Positions 8,193 to 15,832 of a DNA stretch of 64,000 bases are shown here, one piece after another. The notes beneath the pieces are model-generated. The model had not been told where the DNA came from. It did not search any database and was given only the letters and a program-made list of their open reading frames with translations. The stretch's first letter is position 1; each line of letters opens with the position of its first letter. The position numbers and the translations under genes are program-made. The DNA is from Candidatus Thiothrix putei. GTDB taxonomy: Bacteria; Pseudomonadota; Gammaproteobacteria; Thiotrichales; Thiotrichaceae. The stretch is from positions 3,454,001-3,518,000 of the forward strand of contig CP124756.1 in the NCBI GenBank assembly GCA_029972225.1, written 5' to 3'.

Positions 8193-8499
8193 TAAAGAGA
8201 GAAATCTCAACAAGATTCTGGGCACAGATTCATGGAAAACTGAACTTTACAAGAGGGAGCAAACACAGGATTTGTTTGGATCAACAGAAAAAGTTAGTCG
8301 TGTCAGCATGACAGATATGGAAAAGTGGGTAAAACAGCGATTGGAAAACTGCTTTCCTCGCGTTTCAAAACCACTGCCCCTACCACACGATAGAAAGCCT
8401 CAACAGTTTTCCCTGTTTTTCTGCATATCAAATCCAGACCCAAAAGCAATAGGGTTAGCTTTAAAGGTTGCCAATCATATCCTTAAATCTCCGCAGTAA
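8193..8499 (+). pseudogene. tcmP: 3' half of tcmP (three-Cys-motif partner)
   Basis: After TAAA the frame GAG AGA AAT reads ERNLNKILGTDSWKTELYKR and runs 100 codons to a stop at 8497-8499. This has the look of TcmP C-termini, and the next gene is the usual TcmP neighbour, a DUF5131 protein. The matching 5' half is at 46178-46741 on the other strand: it ends EDYK at the same TAAA, and joining them gives one frame of 288 codons. No start codon or promoter is retained here, so the fragment is probably silent. It overlaps the convergent DUF5131 gene by 17 bases. Confidence 0.88.
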
Positions 8500-9226
8500 C
8501 AGGATAACTATCCCATATAGCACCATCCAGAGTTCGCCCATTAAGATGCTTGTTACGTTTTACGCCATCTGCTCCCCAGGTTCCCCATTGCTTAAAGAAG
8601 AAACTGGAACCTGAATTTTCACATTGTCTACGAATACTGGATACCCATTCTGGTTTCATTGGCCTTGCTTTAGGGCCACTTTCACCACCAACAATGACCC
8701 AATGAATATTCGACAGATCAATTAAACCCAAATGTTCCAGCAGCGGTTCAACCGACAAAAAACGTATTTTAGCTGGGATATGACGTAGCTCATCAATACG
8801 CGGAACGCTATATTCACGATCCTCAACCGTTACACCTAACCAAACATTCTCCGGCACATGCCGACCCATGCAGAATTCACGCATCCGTGTCGCTCGCTTG
8901 GTTAGAATTTGATAGGTATGGTGAGGTGTTTGTCTTATTACATCAAATACCTGCTCAAGGTACTGATCAGGAATGTCTTCGTGGAATAAATCTGACATGG
9001 AATTGACGAAATACATGGTCGGCTTCTTGCGTGTCAGTGGCTGTGACAAACGCTCAGGCATCAGCGATAGCTTAAAACCGTTATCGTAGCCCGGTGTTCC
9101 CATGGCTTGTAAACGTCTTGCCATCGTCTCAGCGTAACAATGCTTACATCCTGGCGATATTTTTGTACAGCCAGTTGCCGGATTCCATGTTTGTTCTGTC
9201 CACTCAATTTTGCTTTGCGTACTCAT
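8483..9226 (-). CDS. DUF5131 (phage Gp37/Gp68-like) three-Cys protein
   Basis: About 247 residues. IEWTEQTWNPATGCTKISPG then CKHCYAE gives the cysteine cluster (GC, GC, HC) that names the three-Cys-motif group and recalls radical-SAM iron-sulfur sites. Other family blocks are YFVNSMSDLFHEDIP, QILTKRATRM, WLGVTVED, RFLSVEPLLE and VIVGGESGPKARP. Start at 9224-9226, seven bases after GGAGGG; an ATG six bases upstream is too close to that site. The biochemical role is not established; it occurs with TcmP in phages and mobile islands. Here the partner gene is broken, so this gene may be working alone or drifting. Confidence 0.88.
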   Translation of the reverse strand: MSTQSKIEWTEQTWNPATGCTKISPGCKHCYAETMARRLQAMGTPGYDNGFKLSLMPERLSQPLTRKKPTMYFVNSMSDLFHEDIPDQYLEQVFDVIRQTPHHTYQILTKRATRMREFCMGRHVPENVWLGVTVEDREYSVPRIDELRHIPAKIRFLSVEPLLEHLGLIDLSNIHWVIVGGESGPKARPMKPEWVSSIRRQCENSGSSFFFKQWGTWGADGVKRNKHLNGRTLDGAIWDSYPVTAEI

Positions 9227-9365
9227 AACCATGCCCTCCGTATCTGGGCTGTCTCAATATCCTGTTGTTTGCTCACGAACACCCGTTGTAATACTTGCAT
9301 GATAAACCGAACAAAGACCGAACAAAAGCATTTTCTGATTCTTCGGCATAATGCAGGTAACCTCA

Positions 9366-9779
9366 TCAAGATTTCAAGTCTTGTCCCCCATCTAACACCC
9401 AACAACGTGGCATATGCGTATACCCAATCCGCCCGTAATACGCATTCGCCGCCGGAGCTGCAATCAGTATCAGCTTGCAATGCCTGCCCAATTGTTGCTG
9501 GGTGAGGATTTGCAATTGCTTGCCGATGCCCTGCCGCTGGTAGTTTTGGTCAACTGCCAGATCAGACAGGTAACAGGCGTAATGGAAGTTGGTCATGGAA
9601 CGCGCCACGCCCACCAGTTTGTCGCAATCCCATGCTGTCACCAGCAAGTTGCTGTTGTTTACCATGCCTTCCATGCACTCGCGGTCGTCGATGGGGCGGC
9701 GTTCGCCCAAAGTGGAGCGGCGCAGCACGTCGATGAACTGCTCTGCCGAAATGGGGGCGTTGACCTCGTAGCGGATCAT
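9366..9779 (-). CDS. GNAT-family N-acetyltransferase
   Basis: A 138-residue acyl-CoA transferase. The acetyl-CoA loop is DLAVDQNYQRQGIGKQL (motif A, Q-x-x-G-x-G), followed by the strand LILIAAPAANAYYGRIGY with the motif B Tyr. Start taken at 9777-9779 (MIRYEVN); an upstream ATG would add 11 residues. It ends close to the convergently arranged tail region beyond DUF5131 and lies 7 bases after gloA, so it is probably cotranscribed with that gene. The substrate cannot be told from sequence. Confidence 0.82.
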   Translation of the reverse strand: MIRYEVNAPISAEQFIDVLRRSTLGERRPIDDRECMEGMVNNSNLLVTAWDCDKLVGVARSMTNFHYACYLSDLAVDQNYQRQGIGKQLQILTQQQLGRHCKLILIAAPAANAYYGRIGYTHMPRCWVLDGGQDLKS

Positions 9780-9786
9780 GCCCGCT

Positions 9787-10182
9787 TCAACCACGCTGGT
9801 GTTTCTCGCCAATCAACTCAATCTGATAACCATCCGGGTCTTCGAGGAAGGCGATGATGGTCGTACCTGCATTCATCGGCCCGGCTTCGCGGATGATCTT
9901 GCCGCCCGCTGCCCGCATTTTTTCGCAAGCGGCGTACACATCCGGCACTTCCAGCGCGATATGCCCGAAAGCCGTCCCCAGTTCGTACTGATCCACGCCC
10001 CAGTTGTAGGTCAGTTCCAGCACGGTCTGGTCGGTTTCGTCGCCATAACCGATGAAGGCGAGGGTGAATTCGCCCGCCGGGTAGTCCTTGCGGCGCAGCA
10101 GTTGCATACCGAGGACATTGGTGTAAAACGCAATCGAGCGTTCCAGATCGCCGACGCGCAGCATGGTGTGAAGGATTCGCAT
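9787..10182 (-). CDS. gloA: Lactoylglutathione lyase (glyoxalase I)
   Basis: A 131-residue member of the vicinal oxygen chelate fold that turns the methylglyoxal-glutathione adduct into S-lactoylglutathione. Two beta-alpha-beta-beta-beta repeats are visible. The metal ligands are His5 (ILHTMLRV), Glu (VLELTYNWG), His (FGHIALEV) and Glu ([10 protein letters not shown]). Length matches the short bacterial, usually nickel-dependent type. It is followed after 7 bases by the GNAT gene. Confidence 0.92.
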   Translation of the reverse strand: MRILHTMLRVGDLERSIAFYTNVLGMQLLRRKDYPAGEFTLAFIGYGDETDQTVLELTYNWGVDQYELGTAFGHIALEVPDVYAACEKMRAAGGKIIREAGPMNAGTTIIAFLEDPDGYQIELIGEKHQRG

Positions 10183-10251
10183 GGTAAAACTCCTGAAAAT
10201 ACGATCCGCCCATTCTGCCCCGATCAGGTCATGGCAGCAAATCTACCTTAT

Positions 10252-11070
10252 TCAGTGTGCTGCCATCCGTAACATGACCAGCTCCATATTCGCCACCGCC
10301 AACCCCGGTTTGACTTCAAACACCTTGCGGCTGTCAGGAAACTGCTGATGCAACTGCGCCAGTGCCGTGAAGTAATCCCATGCCTGCGTGTAGTCATCCG
10401 CCCGGTTCAAGCCGAGGCTTTCGCTTTCCACAAAGGTGAGATGCTGGTCGCTCAGCCCGTTGTTGGCGTGTAGGTGGAAATGTAGCTGCACGCCTTTGCC
10501 ATCCAGTTCATGCAGCCATTGCAACCATTGCGGCAGGCTTTCCGGCGACCAGATTTTGGCATGACCGATGTCGAAACAGCAGTGGACGTAACGCAACTCC
10601 AGCCGTTCCACCAGCTCAAACAGCCACCGATAAAATGCCAGTGAGTGGAAGGTATTTTCGATGTGAACCGGATGGTCGTATTCCGTGCAAAAGCGTTCCA
10701 GCAAGCGCAATTGCCGCGTCAGATGTTCGCCCAATACGTCACGAAACGCAGGGCGTTGGCTGAGTGAATACTTGTGGGTGTGCATGATGGAGTACGCTGA
10801 ACCGATAGCTTTGGCGGAGGAAAATTGCTGGTGCAGTTCCGTTTCCTGCCGGTCAAGCCCAAACAGCGTCGCTTGGTAATGGTTGAAATGGGTGTTGACG
10901 GGGATGTGGTGGGCAGCTTCGCGCAGGGTAGCGATAATGAATTCCCAAATTTCCGCATCACCCTGATACAAGCCAACTTCCAGCGGGCGTTGCTGGGCAA
11001 TGGCGGCATGAACCACGGGCGCTTCGTCCGCGAGGTTCTTTTTCATGATTTTGTAGCCAAAATTTTGCAT
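10252..11070 (-). CDS. TIM-barrel xylose-isomerase-like protein
   Basis: About 272 residues, apparently of the xylose-isomerase/AP-endonuclease-2 TIM-barrel superfamily: VNTHFNHY, HIENTF, VHCCFDIGHAKIW and LHFHLHANNG put His, Glu and Asp at strand ends as in the metal sites of that fold. Start at 11068-11070 because GAAGGA lies 7 bases upstream; a longer start (MKENT) would bury that site. No close pathway link is seen in the neighbours. Reaction unknown; a sugar-phosphate epimerase/isomerase or a nuclease is possible. Confidence 0.65.
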   Translation of the reverse strand: MQNFGYKIMKKNLADEAPVVHAAIAQQRPLEVGLYQGDAEIWEFIIATLREAAHHIPVNTHFNHYQATLFGLDRQETELHQQFSSAKAIGSAYSIMHTHKYSLSQRPAFRDVLGEHLTRQLRLLERFCTEYDHPVHIENTFHSLAFYRWLFELVERLELRYVHCCFDIGHAKIWSPESLPQWLQWLHELDGKGVQLHFHLHANNGLSDQHLTFVESESLGLNRADDYTQAWDYFTALAQLHQQFPDSRKVFEVKPGLAVANMELVMLRMAAH

Positions 11071-11137
11071 GGTGTTTTCCTTCATAAGGATCGTGATAAA
11101 CTATTGACCATCAAAATATTTTGAGGGGAAAATTGCA

Positions 11138-11386
11138 ATGAGTGCTATCAAACTGGTACTAGCAACCGTGTTAGCGTCTGCTTTATGTGCCTGTAACGAA
11201 ACCAAACCTAGTCCCGTTGTGCCAGTAGTGGGCGGCGATCGGGATGCTCATGGGTGCATTGGTTCTGCCGGATACTCGTGGTGTCAGGCAACCAACCAAT
11301 GTGAACGCTCTTGGGAATTGGCGAAGAAACATCAGTTCGAGTTGACGCCAGAAGCATTCGACAAGTTTTGCCAAAACAAAAAATAA
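11138..11386 (+). CDS. Small lipoprotein with Cys-rich domain
   Basis: 82 residues. The N-terminus LVLATVLASALCAC ends in a lipobox, predicting export and lipid attachment. The mature part is GCIGSAGYSWCQATNQCERSW, with three Cys, then a helical acidic tail ending in another Cys; a similar small domain occurs as the C-terminal part of various bacterial envelope proteins. GAGGGG upstream supports the start. Role unknown. Divergent from the TIM-barrel gene, sharing a 67-base intergenic region. Confidence 0.75.
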   Translation: MSAIKLVLATVLASALCACNETKPSPVVPVVGGDRDAHGCIGSAGYSWCQATNQCERSWELAKKHQFELTPEAFDKFCQNKK

Positions 11387-11423
11387 CCACCGGGGTGCTA
11401 CCCTGAACCCTTGGGCATGACCC

Positions 11424-11891
11424 TTACCCTGCCGCCGGTTTCAAACGCTCCACCACTTTTGTCGCATACGACAGGTAGAAATCGCCTTGCGTATCGGTTT
11501 CATGGTCAAGGGTGATGGGGAGTTTCGCACCCAAATTTTCCGCCGTATTGAGCCGGTTCTGAAAGGCTGATTTATGGCGTGCCAACCAGATAAATTCGCG
11601 GTGCGCAGGCTCGGTGAACACCATCACCAATAAGGCGGCATGGTCGGCTTGCATCACCGCGCACAAAGCGTTTTCAAAATCCTTCATGCGGGTGAGTTCT
11701 GCCGTGCTGGGCAAGCCTTCGGCGTCGAGTTCGGTAAATTCCCACAAAATGCTGAAGCGTTCCGGGTAATTCCGAAACGGAAAATTTACCCCCACATCCA
11801 GCAGCCGTAACAGGTGTAAACCGTCATCGGCGGCGGCTTGTTGGACAACTGTCCACACGGGTTCGGCGGGGTTGCTGGCATTGTCTGACAT
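11424..11891 (-). CDS. DUF695-like protein
   Basis: A 155-residue soluble protein with the layout of DUF695: FSILWEFTELDAEGLPSTAEL, a helix containing MKDFENALCAVM, the strand ALLVMVFTEPAHREFIWLAR and the terminal DFYLSYATKVVE. No catalytic motif is evident. Convergent with the small lipoprotein gene. Function unknown. Confidence 0.65.
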   Translation of the reverse strand: MSDNASNPAEPVWTVVQQAAADDGLHLLRLLDVGVNFPFRNYPERFSILWEFTELDAEGLPSTAELTRMKDFENALCAVMQADHAALLVMVFTEPAHREFIWLARHKSAFQNRLNTAENLGAKLPITLDHETDTQGDFYLSYATKVVERLKPAAG

Positions 11892-11925
11892 GGTATTGAC
11901 CTGAGCTGGCTGTAAAGGCGTGATC

Positions 11926-12118
11926 TTAAGCTAAAACGGCGGGCAAACGCACCACCCCTGTTGCCAGCGCCGTTCCCAACACAATCACTGCCCCACCCAC
12001 CAGCATCGACGCACTCACCGTTTCACCCAGAAACAGGCTACCCCACAACACCCCAAACACCGGAATCAAAAACGTAACCCCGAATGAAAAACGCATTGTC
12101 TGCGGGAATGCCCCTGCA
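11926..12118 (-). pseudogene. EamA/DMT transporter, C-terminal remnant
   Basis: The last 60 or so codons of an EamA-type drug/metabolite transporter: VTFLIPVFGVLWGSLFLGE is the signature of the ninth helix, followed by one more hydrophobic helix and a stop. Upstream of about 12118 the frame gives no transporter sequence, and the region becomes the hipB promoter. About four fifths of the gene is missing. This is a deletion scar, one of several between 11.9 and 15.3 kb. Confidence 0.8.
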
Positions 12119-12181
12119 AGTCCAACCCCGGCCTTTTTTAACGGATACGCTATGTTACCGTTGTTATAGGATGAAAGTGTC

Positions 12182-12210
12182 TTAGCAATATAACTAAAGG
12201 ATACTATAAT
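12182..12210 (+). promoter_or_regulatory. Probable sigma-70 promoter of hipBA
   Basis: TTAGCA (12182-12187) and a perfect TATAAT (12205-12210) with a 17-base spacer, 40 bases upstream of hipB. GGATAC/GGATGA words recur around it (near 12132, 12158 and 12199), which could be half-sites for HipB; no complete palindrome was found. Confidence 0.55.
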
Positions 12211-12249
12211 AGCTGTTAAATACATTCTTATGATTTTAGGGGCAATATA

Positions 12250-12540
12250 ATGCCTATTGTTTTCCAAACGCCCGACGCGCTGCTGAAAACCATCGCCACC
12301 CAAGCCAAAGCGCAACGGCTGTCAGCCAACCTTACGCGGCGCACCTTGGCAGAGAAATCCGGCGTTGCCGAAGCCAGTATCAAACGCTTTGAAACCACGG
12401 GGCAAATCAGCTTTCACAGTTTGCTGAAAATCGCCTTCGCCCTGAATTGCATGGATGATTTCAACCGCCTGTTTGCGGAAAAGCCACCGCAAACCATTGC
12501 TGATCTGCAAACTACGCCGCGCCAACGGGGGAGTTTATGA
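12250..12540 (+). CDS. hipB: HipB-like antitoxin
   Basis: A 96-residue helix-turn-helix XRE protein: RRTLAEKSGVAEASIKRFE is the HTH, preceded by an N-terminal helix and followed by KIAFALNCMDDFNRLF. HipB dimers bind operators and hold the HipA kinase inactive. The stop overlaps the ATG of hipA by 4 bases (ATGA), the normal translational coupling. The gene is intact although its toxin partner is not. Confidence 0.82.
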   Translation: MPIVFQTPDALLKTIATQAKAQRLSANLTRRTLAEKSGVAEASIKRFETTGQISFHSLLKIAFALNCMDDFNRLFAEKPPQTIADLQTTPRQRGSL

Positions 12541-13273
12541 AACACATCACACGTTTGCGGGTACATATCGCCGATACGACCGTGGGTGAGTTGGGAACAG
12601 ATGCGCGGGGGCGGATTTATTTCCAGTATGACCGCGCTTGGCTGAAGACGGGGTTTGATTTGTCACCCGGCACACTGCCGTTTCAGGCAGAACCGCAGCT
12701 CTCCCCTGAGTCACATGAATTCAGTGGTTTGCACGGTGTTTTTTACGACTCCTTGCCGGATGGCTGGGGTTTGTTGCTGATGGATCGGGCATTCCGTCAG
12801 CAAACGAGCTGGCAAGCGCATGAAATCACTCCGCTGGATCGGCTGGCCTACATCGGTTCACGCGCTATGGGTGCACTGGAATATGAACCGAAAATCTTTG
12901 CCGAAGCCGTGACGGAAACCGTGGATATTGCGCAACTAGCGCACTCTGCCGAACAGTTGATGATCACGCCAAAAACTTTGCTTTCATCCGTCGCGCCCAC
13001 GGTTGGGAACTGTCACCGGCATTTGACCTGACTTTCAGCAGCGGCATCAACAACCAACACACCACCGACATTGCAGGCAGCGGCAATCCACGCCTGCAAG
13101 ACATTCAGCGCGTGGCGGAAAGTTGCGGGATCAAACGCTGGCGGGAAATGTTGGAACAGGTGCGCTCTGCCACTCAGCAATGGCAAGTTATTGCGGCGCA
13201 AGAAGGCGTATCAGATGCAGAAAGCCAAAAGATTGGTGATGCGTTGGCGGAGATTGATGAGCGGCTGGGATAA
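12537..13273 (+). pseudogene. hipA: hipA toxin kinase with internal deletion
   Basis: The N-terminal 145 codons are good HipA (PFQAEPQLSPESHEFSGL, VFYDSLPDGWGLLLMDR, DRLAYIGSRAMGALEYEP). After AEQLMI the correct sequence reappears in another frame as DDHAKNFAFIRR and continues through GWELSPAFDLTFSSGIN to a stop at 13271-13273. About 100-150 codons of the kinase core, including the nucleotide-binding part, are missing at the junction near 12960. The frame entered from the N-terminus stops at 13031. HipA phosphorylates a tRNA synthetase in the intact system; this copy cannot. Confidence 0.85.
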
Positions 13274-13324
13274 TGACGAACGTCAAATAGATGATTACGC
13301 CATTTCTATACCTCACAAAATGAG

Positions 13325-13341
13325 CTATAAATGAGTTATAG
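13325..13341. promoter_or_regulatory. Palindrome upstream of the Fic gene
   Basis: CTATAA (13325-13330) and TTATAG (13336-13341) form a 6-base inverted repeat with a 5-base spacer, ending 18 bases before the Fic start. The position suggests an operator, perhaps for autoregulation by the winged-helix end of the Fic protein, but nothing shows this directly. Confidence 0.35.
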
Positions 13342-13359
13342 AATAACGGCGAATGACTC

Positions 13360-14517
13360 ATGACATGGAACTGGCAACAACCCGACTGGCCTAACTTCAG
13401 CTTCGACCCGCTGAAGCTGATGCCGTTGGAAACCGCTTTTGCACACGAATCCGGCTTACTGCTGGGCGCGTTCACGCACCTGACGGAAGATGACCGCACC
13501 CAACTGAAAGTGGAAATGGTCAGCAACGAAGCCATGCAAACCTCGGCGATTGAAGGCGAATACCTCAACCGTGACAGTGTGCAGTCGTCGATTCGGCGGC
13601 AATTCGGCTTGCAAACGGATCGGCGGCAAGTGACACCGGCGGAATACGGCATTGCGGAAATGATGGTGAATTTATACACCCACTTTCAGCAACCGCTCAG
13701 TCATCAAACGTTATTCGATTGGCATTCGATGTTGCTGAACGGGCGGCGGGATTTGCAGGTAATCGGCGCGTACCGCACGCATGTTGAAGCCATGCAGGTG
13801 GTTTCTGGGCGGCTGGATGCTCCCAAGGTGCATTTTGAAGCCCCGCCTTCCGCACAGATGGAAGCAGAAGTGGCTGCCTTTGTGGACTGGTTCAATCGCA
13901 CCGAAACCAACGCACCGGACGCTTTGCCGCCCCTGATCCGCGCAGGCATTGCCCACCTGTATTTCGTCAGCATCCACCCATTTGAAGACGGCAATGGGCG
14001 TATTGCCCGCGCTTTGGCAGAAAAAGCTCTCGCGCAAGGTTTGGGGCAACCCACGCTGATTGCACTTGCCCACACCATCGAACAGCACAAAAAAGCCTAT
14101 TACACCGAGCTGGAATCGGCGAACAAAGACAACGACATTCAACGCTGGCTGGTGTATTTCGCGGAAATGGTGCTGACGGCAGTGCGCCATTCGCGCCAGC
14201 AAGTCGAATTCCTGATCGGCAAAACCCGTTTGTATGACCAAGTGCGTGGCAAACTGAATCCACGGCAGGAAAAGGTCGTGGCGCGGCTATTTGCGGAAGG
14301 TATTGGAGGGTTCAACGGCGGCATGAGCGCCAAGAATTACCTCAGCCTGACCAATGCTTCACGCGCAACGGCTACCCGCGACTTGCAGGAACTGGTGGAA
14401 TTAGGCGTGTTGCACAAAACCGGGGAACTGCGGTATGCGCGTTATTGCCTCAATTTACCGGTGTGCATCAACACCTGCGCTGCCGTCAAAATTTGCGTTA
14501 GTCATAAAATGGCGTAG
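13360..14517 (+). CDS. Fic-family AMP-transferase with winged helix
   Basis: 385 residues. The Fic active site is HPFEDGNGRIARALAEKAL (His base, Asp-Gly-Asn-Gly-Arg phosphate loop). The N-terminal TSAIEGEYL fits the inhibitory helix [S/T]xxxE[G/N] of class II Fic proteins, so activity is probably self-restrained. GAYRTHVEAMQVVSG is the flap. The C-terminal third (TNASRATATRDLQELVELGV) is a winged helix for DNA binding. Fic enzymes usually transfer AMP to hydroxyl side chains of target proteins. The last 20 residues (VCINTCAAVKICVSHKMA) look unlike the family and may come from a deletion junction just before the nasT remnant. Confidence 0.85.
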   Translation: MTWNWQQPDWPNFSFDPLKLMPLETAFAHESGLLLGAFTHLTEDDRTQLKVEMVSNEAMQTSAIEGEYLNRDSVQSSIRRQFGLQTDRRQVTPAEYGIAEMMVNLYTHFQQPLSHQTLFDWHSMLLNGRRDLQVIGAYRTHVEAMQVVSGRLDAPKVHFEAPPSAQMEAEVAAFVDWFNRTETNAPDALPPLIRAGIAHLYFVSIHPFEDGNGRIARALAEKALAQGLGQPTLIALAHTIEQHKKAYYTELESANKDNDIQRWLVYFAEMVLTAVRHSRQQVEFLIGKTRLYDQVRGKLNPRQEKVVARLFAEGIGGFNGGMSAKNYLSLTNASRATATRDLQELVELGVLHKTGELRYARYCLNLPVCINTCAAVKICVSHKMA

Positions 14518-14525
14518 TTTTTGCA
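14510..14525 (+). promoter_or_regulatory. Candidate sigma-54 promoter upstream of nasT
   Basis: TGGCGT, five bases, TTGCA: the GG and GC pairs are ten bases apart as required for sigma-54. It lies 39 bases upstream of the nasT start, overlapping the end of the Fic gene. Two of six bases in the -24 box differ from TGGCAC, so this is a moderate match. Nitrogen control of nasT would make sense. Confidence 0.4.
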
Positions 14526-14563
14526 TTGGTCTTATATTAGCTGTTGCTTATAACAAGGTTCAC

Positions 14564-14880
14564 ATGCACAAACTCATGTTGGTCGATCAAGACCCCGAAC
14601 GCTCTGCGAGTCTCGAAGTCGCGCTCCTTGTCGCCGGTTACGCCCACATTATCCGCGTCGGGCAAGGTGAAAACCTGCTCGCTGCGGTGCGTACCCACCA
14701 GCCCGACATTATCCTTATCGACATGCAAAGCCCCGATCGTGACACGTTGGAATCCCTGCGCAATGTCAGCCGCGAAATGCCCAAACCCATCGTGTTTTTC
14801 GCCGAATAAAGCGACATTGACACCACCCGTGCTGCCATCAGTGCCGGGGTAATCATGGCCTTGCTAGGGGGTAAATTCTG
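14564..14880 (+). pseudogene. nasT: nasT-like response regulator, broken
   Basis: The receiver domain starts normally: MHKLMLVDQDPERSASLEVALL, with IILIDMQSPDRDTLE around the acceptor Asp and KPIVFFAE. A TAA at 14807-14809 interrupts the frame directly before SDIDTTRAAISAGV, which is clear NasT-family sequence; CAA to TAA would explain it. After GVI the match ends and the entire C-terminal ANTAR RNA-binding domain is gone. NasT is an antiterminator of nitrate assimilation operons, held inactive by NasS. This copy has lost its RNA-binding part. Next to a nasS remnant. Confidence 0.78.
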
Positions 14881-15264
14881 ATGAAACAAGAGTTACGCAT
14901 CGGCTTTTTGCCCCTAACCGATTGTGCTGTGCTGGTAGCGGCGTTGGAGCGCGGTTTCTTTGAAAAATACGGCCTGCACGTCACCTTGCAGCGCGAAGTG
15001 TCTTGGGCAAATATTCGTGACCGCGTGGCATTCGGCGAACTCGATGCGGCGCACATGCTTGCCCCCATGCCCTTGGCGGCAACCTTGGGCATCGACGGCT
15101 TGGGCATTCCCATGCAAGCAGCCTTCAGCCTTGGCTTGAATGGCAGCGCGATTACCGTCGCCAGCCCCTTGATGCAAGCCATGCGCGAACATTACCCGCA
15201 AGCATTATGCGCGTTTCAATGCCGATTTGCCCAGTGTGTTGGAAGGTGTGCATCCACTGGCTAA
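14881..15264 (+). pseudogene. nasS: nasS-like nitrate sensor, truncated
   Basis: Begins MKQELRIGFLPLTDCAVLVA with no signal peptide, then FFEKYGLHVTLQREVSWANI, GELDAAHMLAPMPLAAT and NGSAITVAS: the N-terminal lobe of the NrtA/CmpA nitrate-binding family. Lack of a signal peptide and the adjacent nasT make it NasS, the cytoplasmic nitrate sensor, rather than a transporter component. After about 110 residues (MREHYPQAL) the match ends; normal length is near 400. The following sequence to 15340 encodes, in another frame, YARFNADLPSVLEGVHPLAN, which I could not identify. Confidence 0.75.
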
Positions 15265-15339
15265 CGGGCAGGTGAAAAACTACGTGTTGTTGTCATTACC
15301 ATTGTATTTGGCAGGGGAGTGTCGCCGGGTTGTGAAGGC

Positions 15340-15828
15340 TTATGTCGCTTCCAATGCCAGCAAATACGCCTTCGCCGCTAACCCGCCCGCATAACCCGCG
15401 AGCTTGCCCGATTTAGCAATCACCCGATGGCACGGCACGATAATGCTGATCGGGTTCAGCCCATTGGTATGCCCAATCGCCCGCACCGCTTGCGGTTTTC
15501 CAATCATTTGCGCCTGTTCGGAATAGCTGCGGGTTTCGCCATAGGGAATGTCGTGCAACACTTGCCAAGTGCGTTGCTGGAAATCCGTGCCATGCACGCT
15601 TAGCGGTAAGTCGAACGTGCGCTGCGTTCCGGCAAAATACGCCTGCAACTGGCTGATGGTTTCGCGGGTCATGGCGTTGCTTTGCGCTTGCACCTCACCC
15701 AAGGTGACGCGGATACGTTGCCAGTTGCTGTCAAAAGCGACGGCACACACCGCCTCATCAGTGGCGGCGATAGTCAGTGTGCCGACGGGCGATTCCCATG
15801 TTGAAAAACCGATACGCATGGTGTGCAT
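15340..15828 (-). CDS. ogt: Methylated-DNA-protein cysteine methyltransferase
   Basis: About 162 residues. IIVPCHRVIAKSGKLAGYAGG carries the PCHR active site whose Cys takes the alkyl group from O6-alkylguanine; the protein is used up in the reaction. The helix-turn-helix with the Arg finger is YSEQAQMIGKPQAVRAIGHTNG. Start set at 15826-15828 because GGAGA lies 8 bases upstream; a start 15 bases earlier overlaps that site. The length and single domain fit Ogt rather than Ada. It begins inside the last codons of the upstream DUF3368 gene, hinting at cotranscription. Confidence 0.92.
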   Translation of the reverse strand: MHTMRIGFSTWESPVGTLTIAATDEAVCAVAFDSNWQRIRVTLGEVQAQSNAMTRETISQLQAYFAGTQRTFDLPLSVHGTDFQQRTWQVLHDIPYGETRSYSEQAQMIGKPQAVRAIGHTNGLNPISIIVPCHRVIAKSGKLAGYAGGLAAKAYLLALEAT

Positions 15829-15832
15829 GTGG

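Noticed and set aside
11926..12315. A full 129-residue membrane protein
   Set aside because: Only the last 60 or so codons are transporter sequence; the upstream part is the hipB promoter and the complement of hipB.
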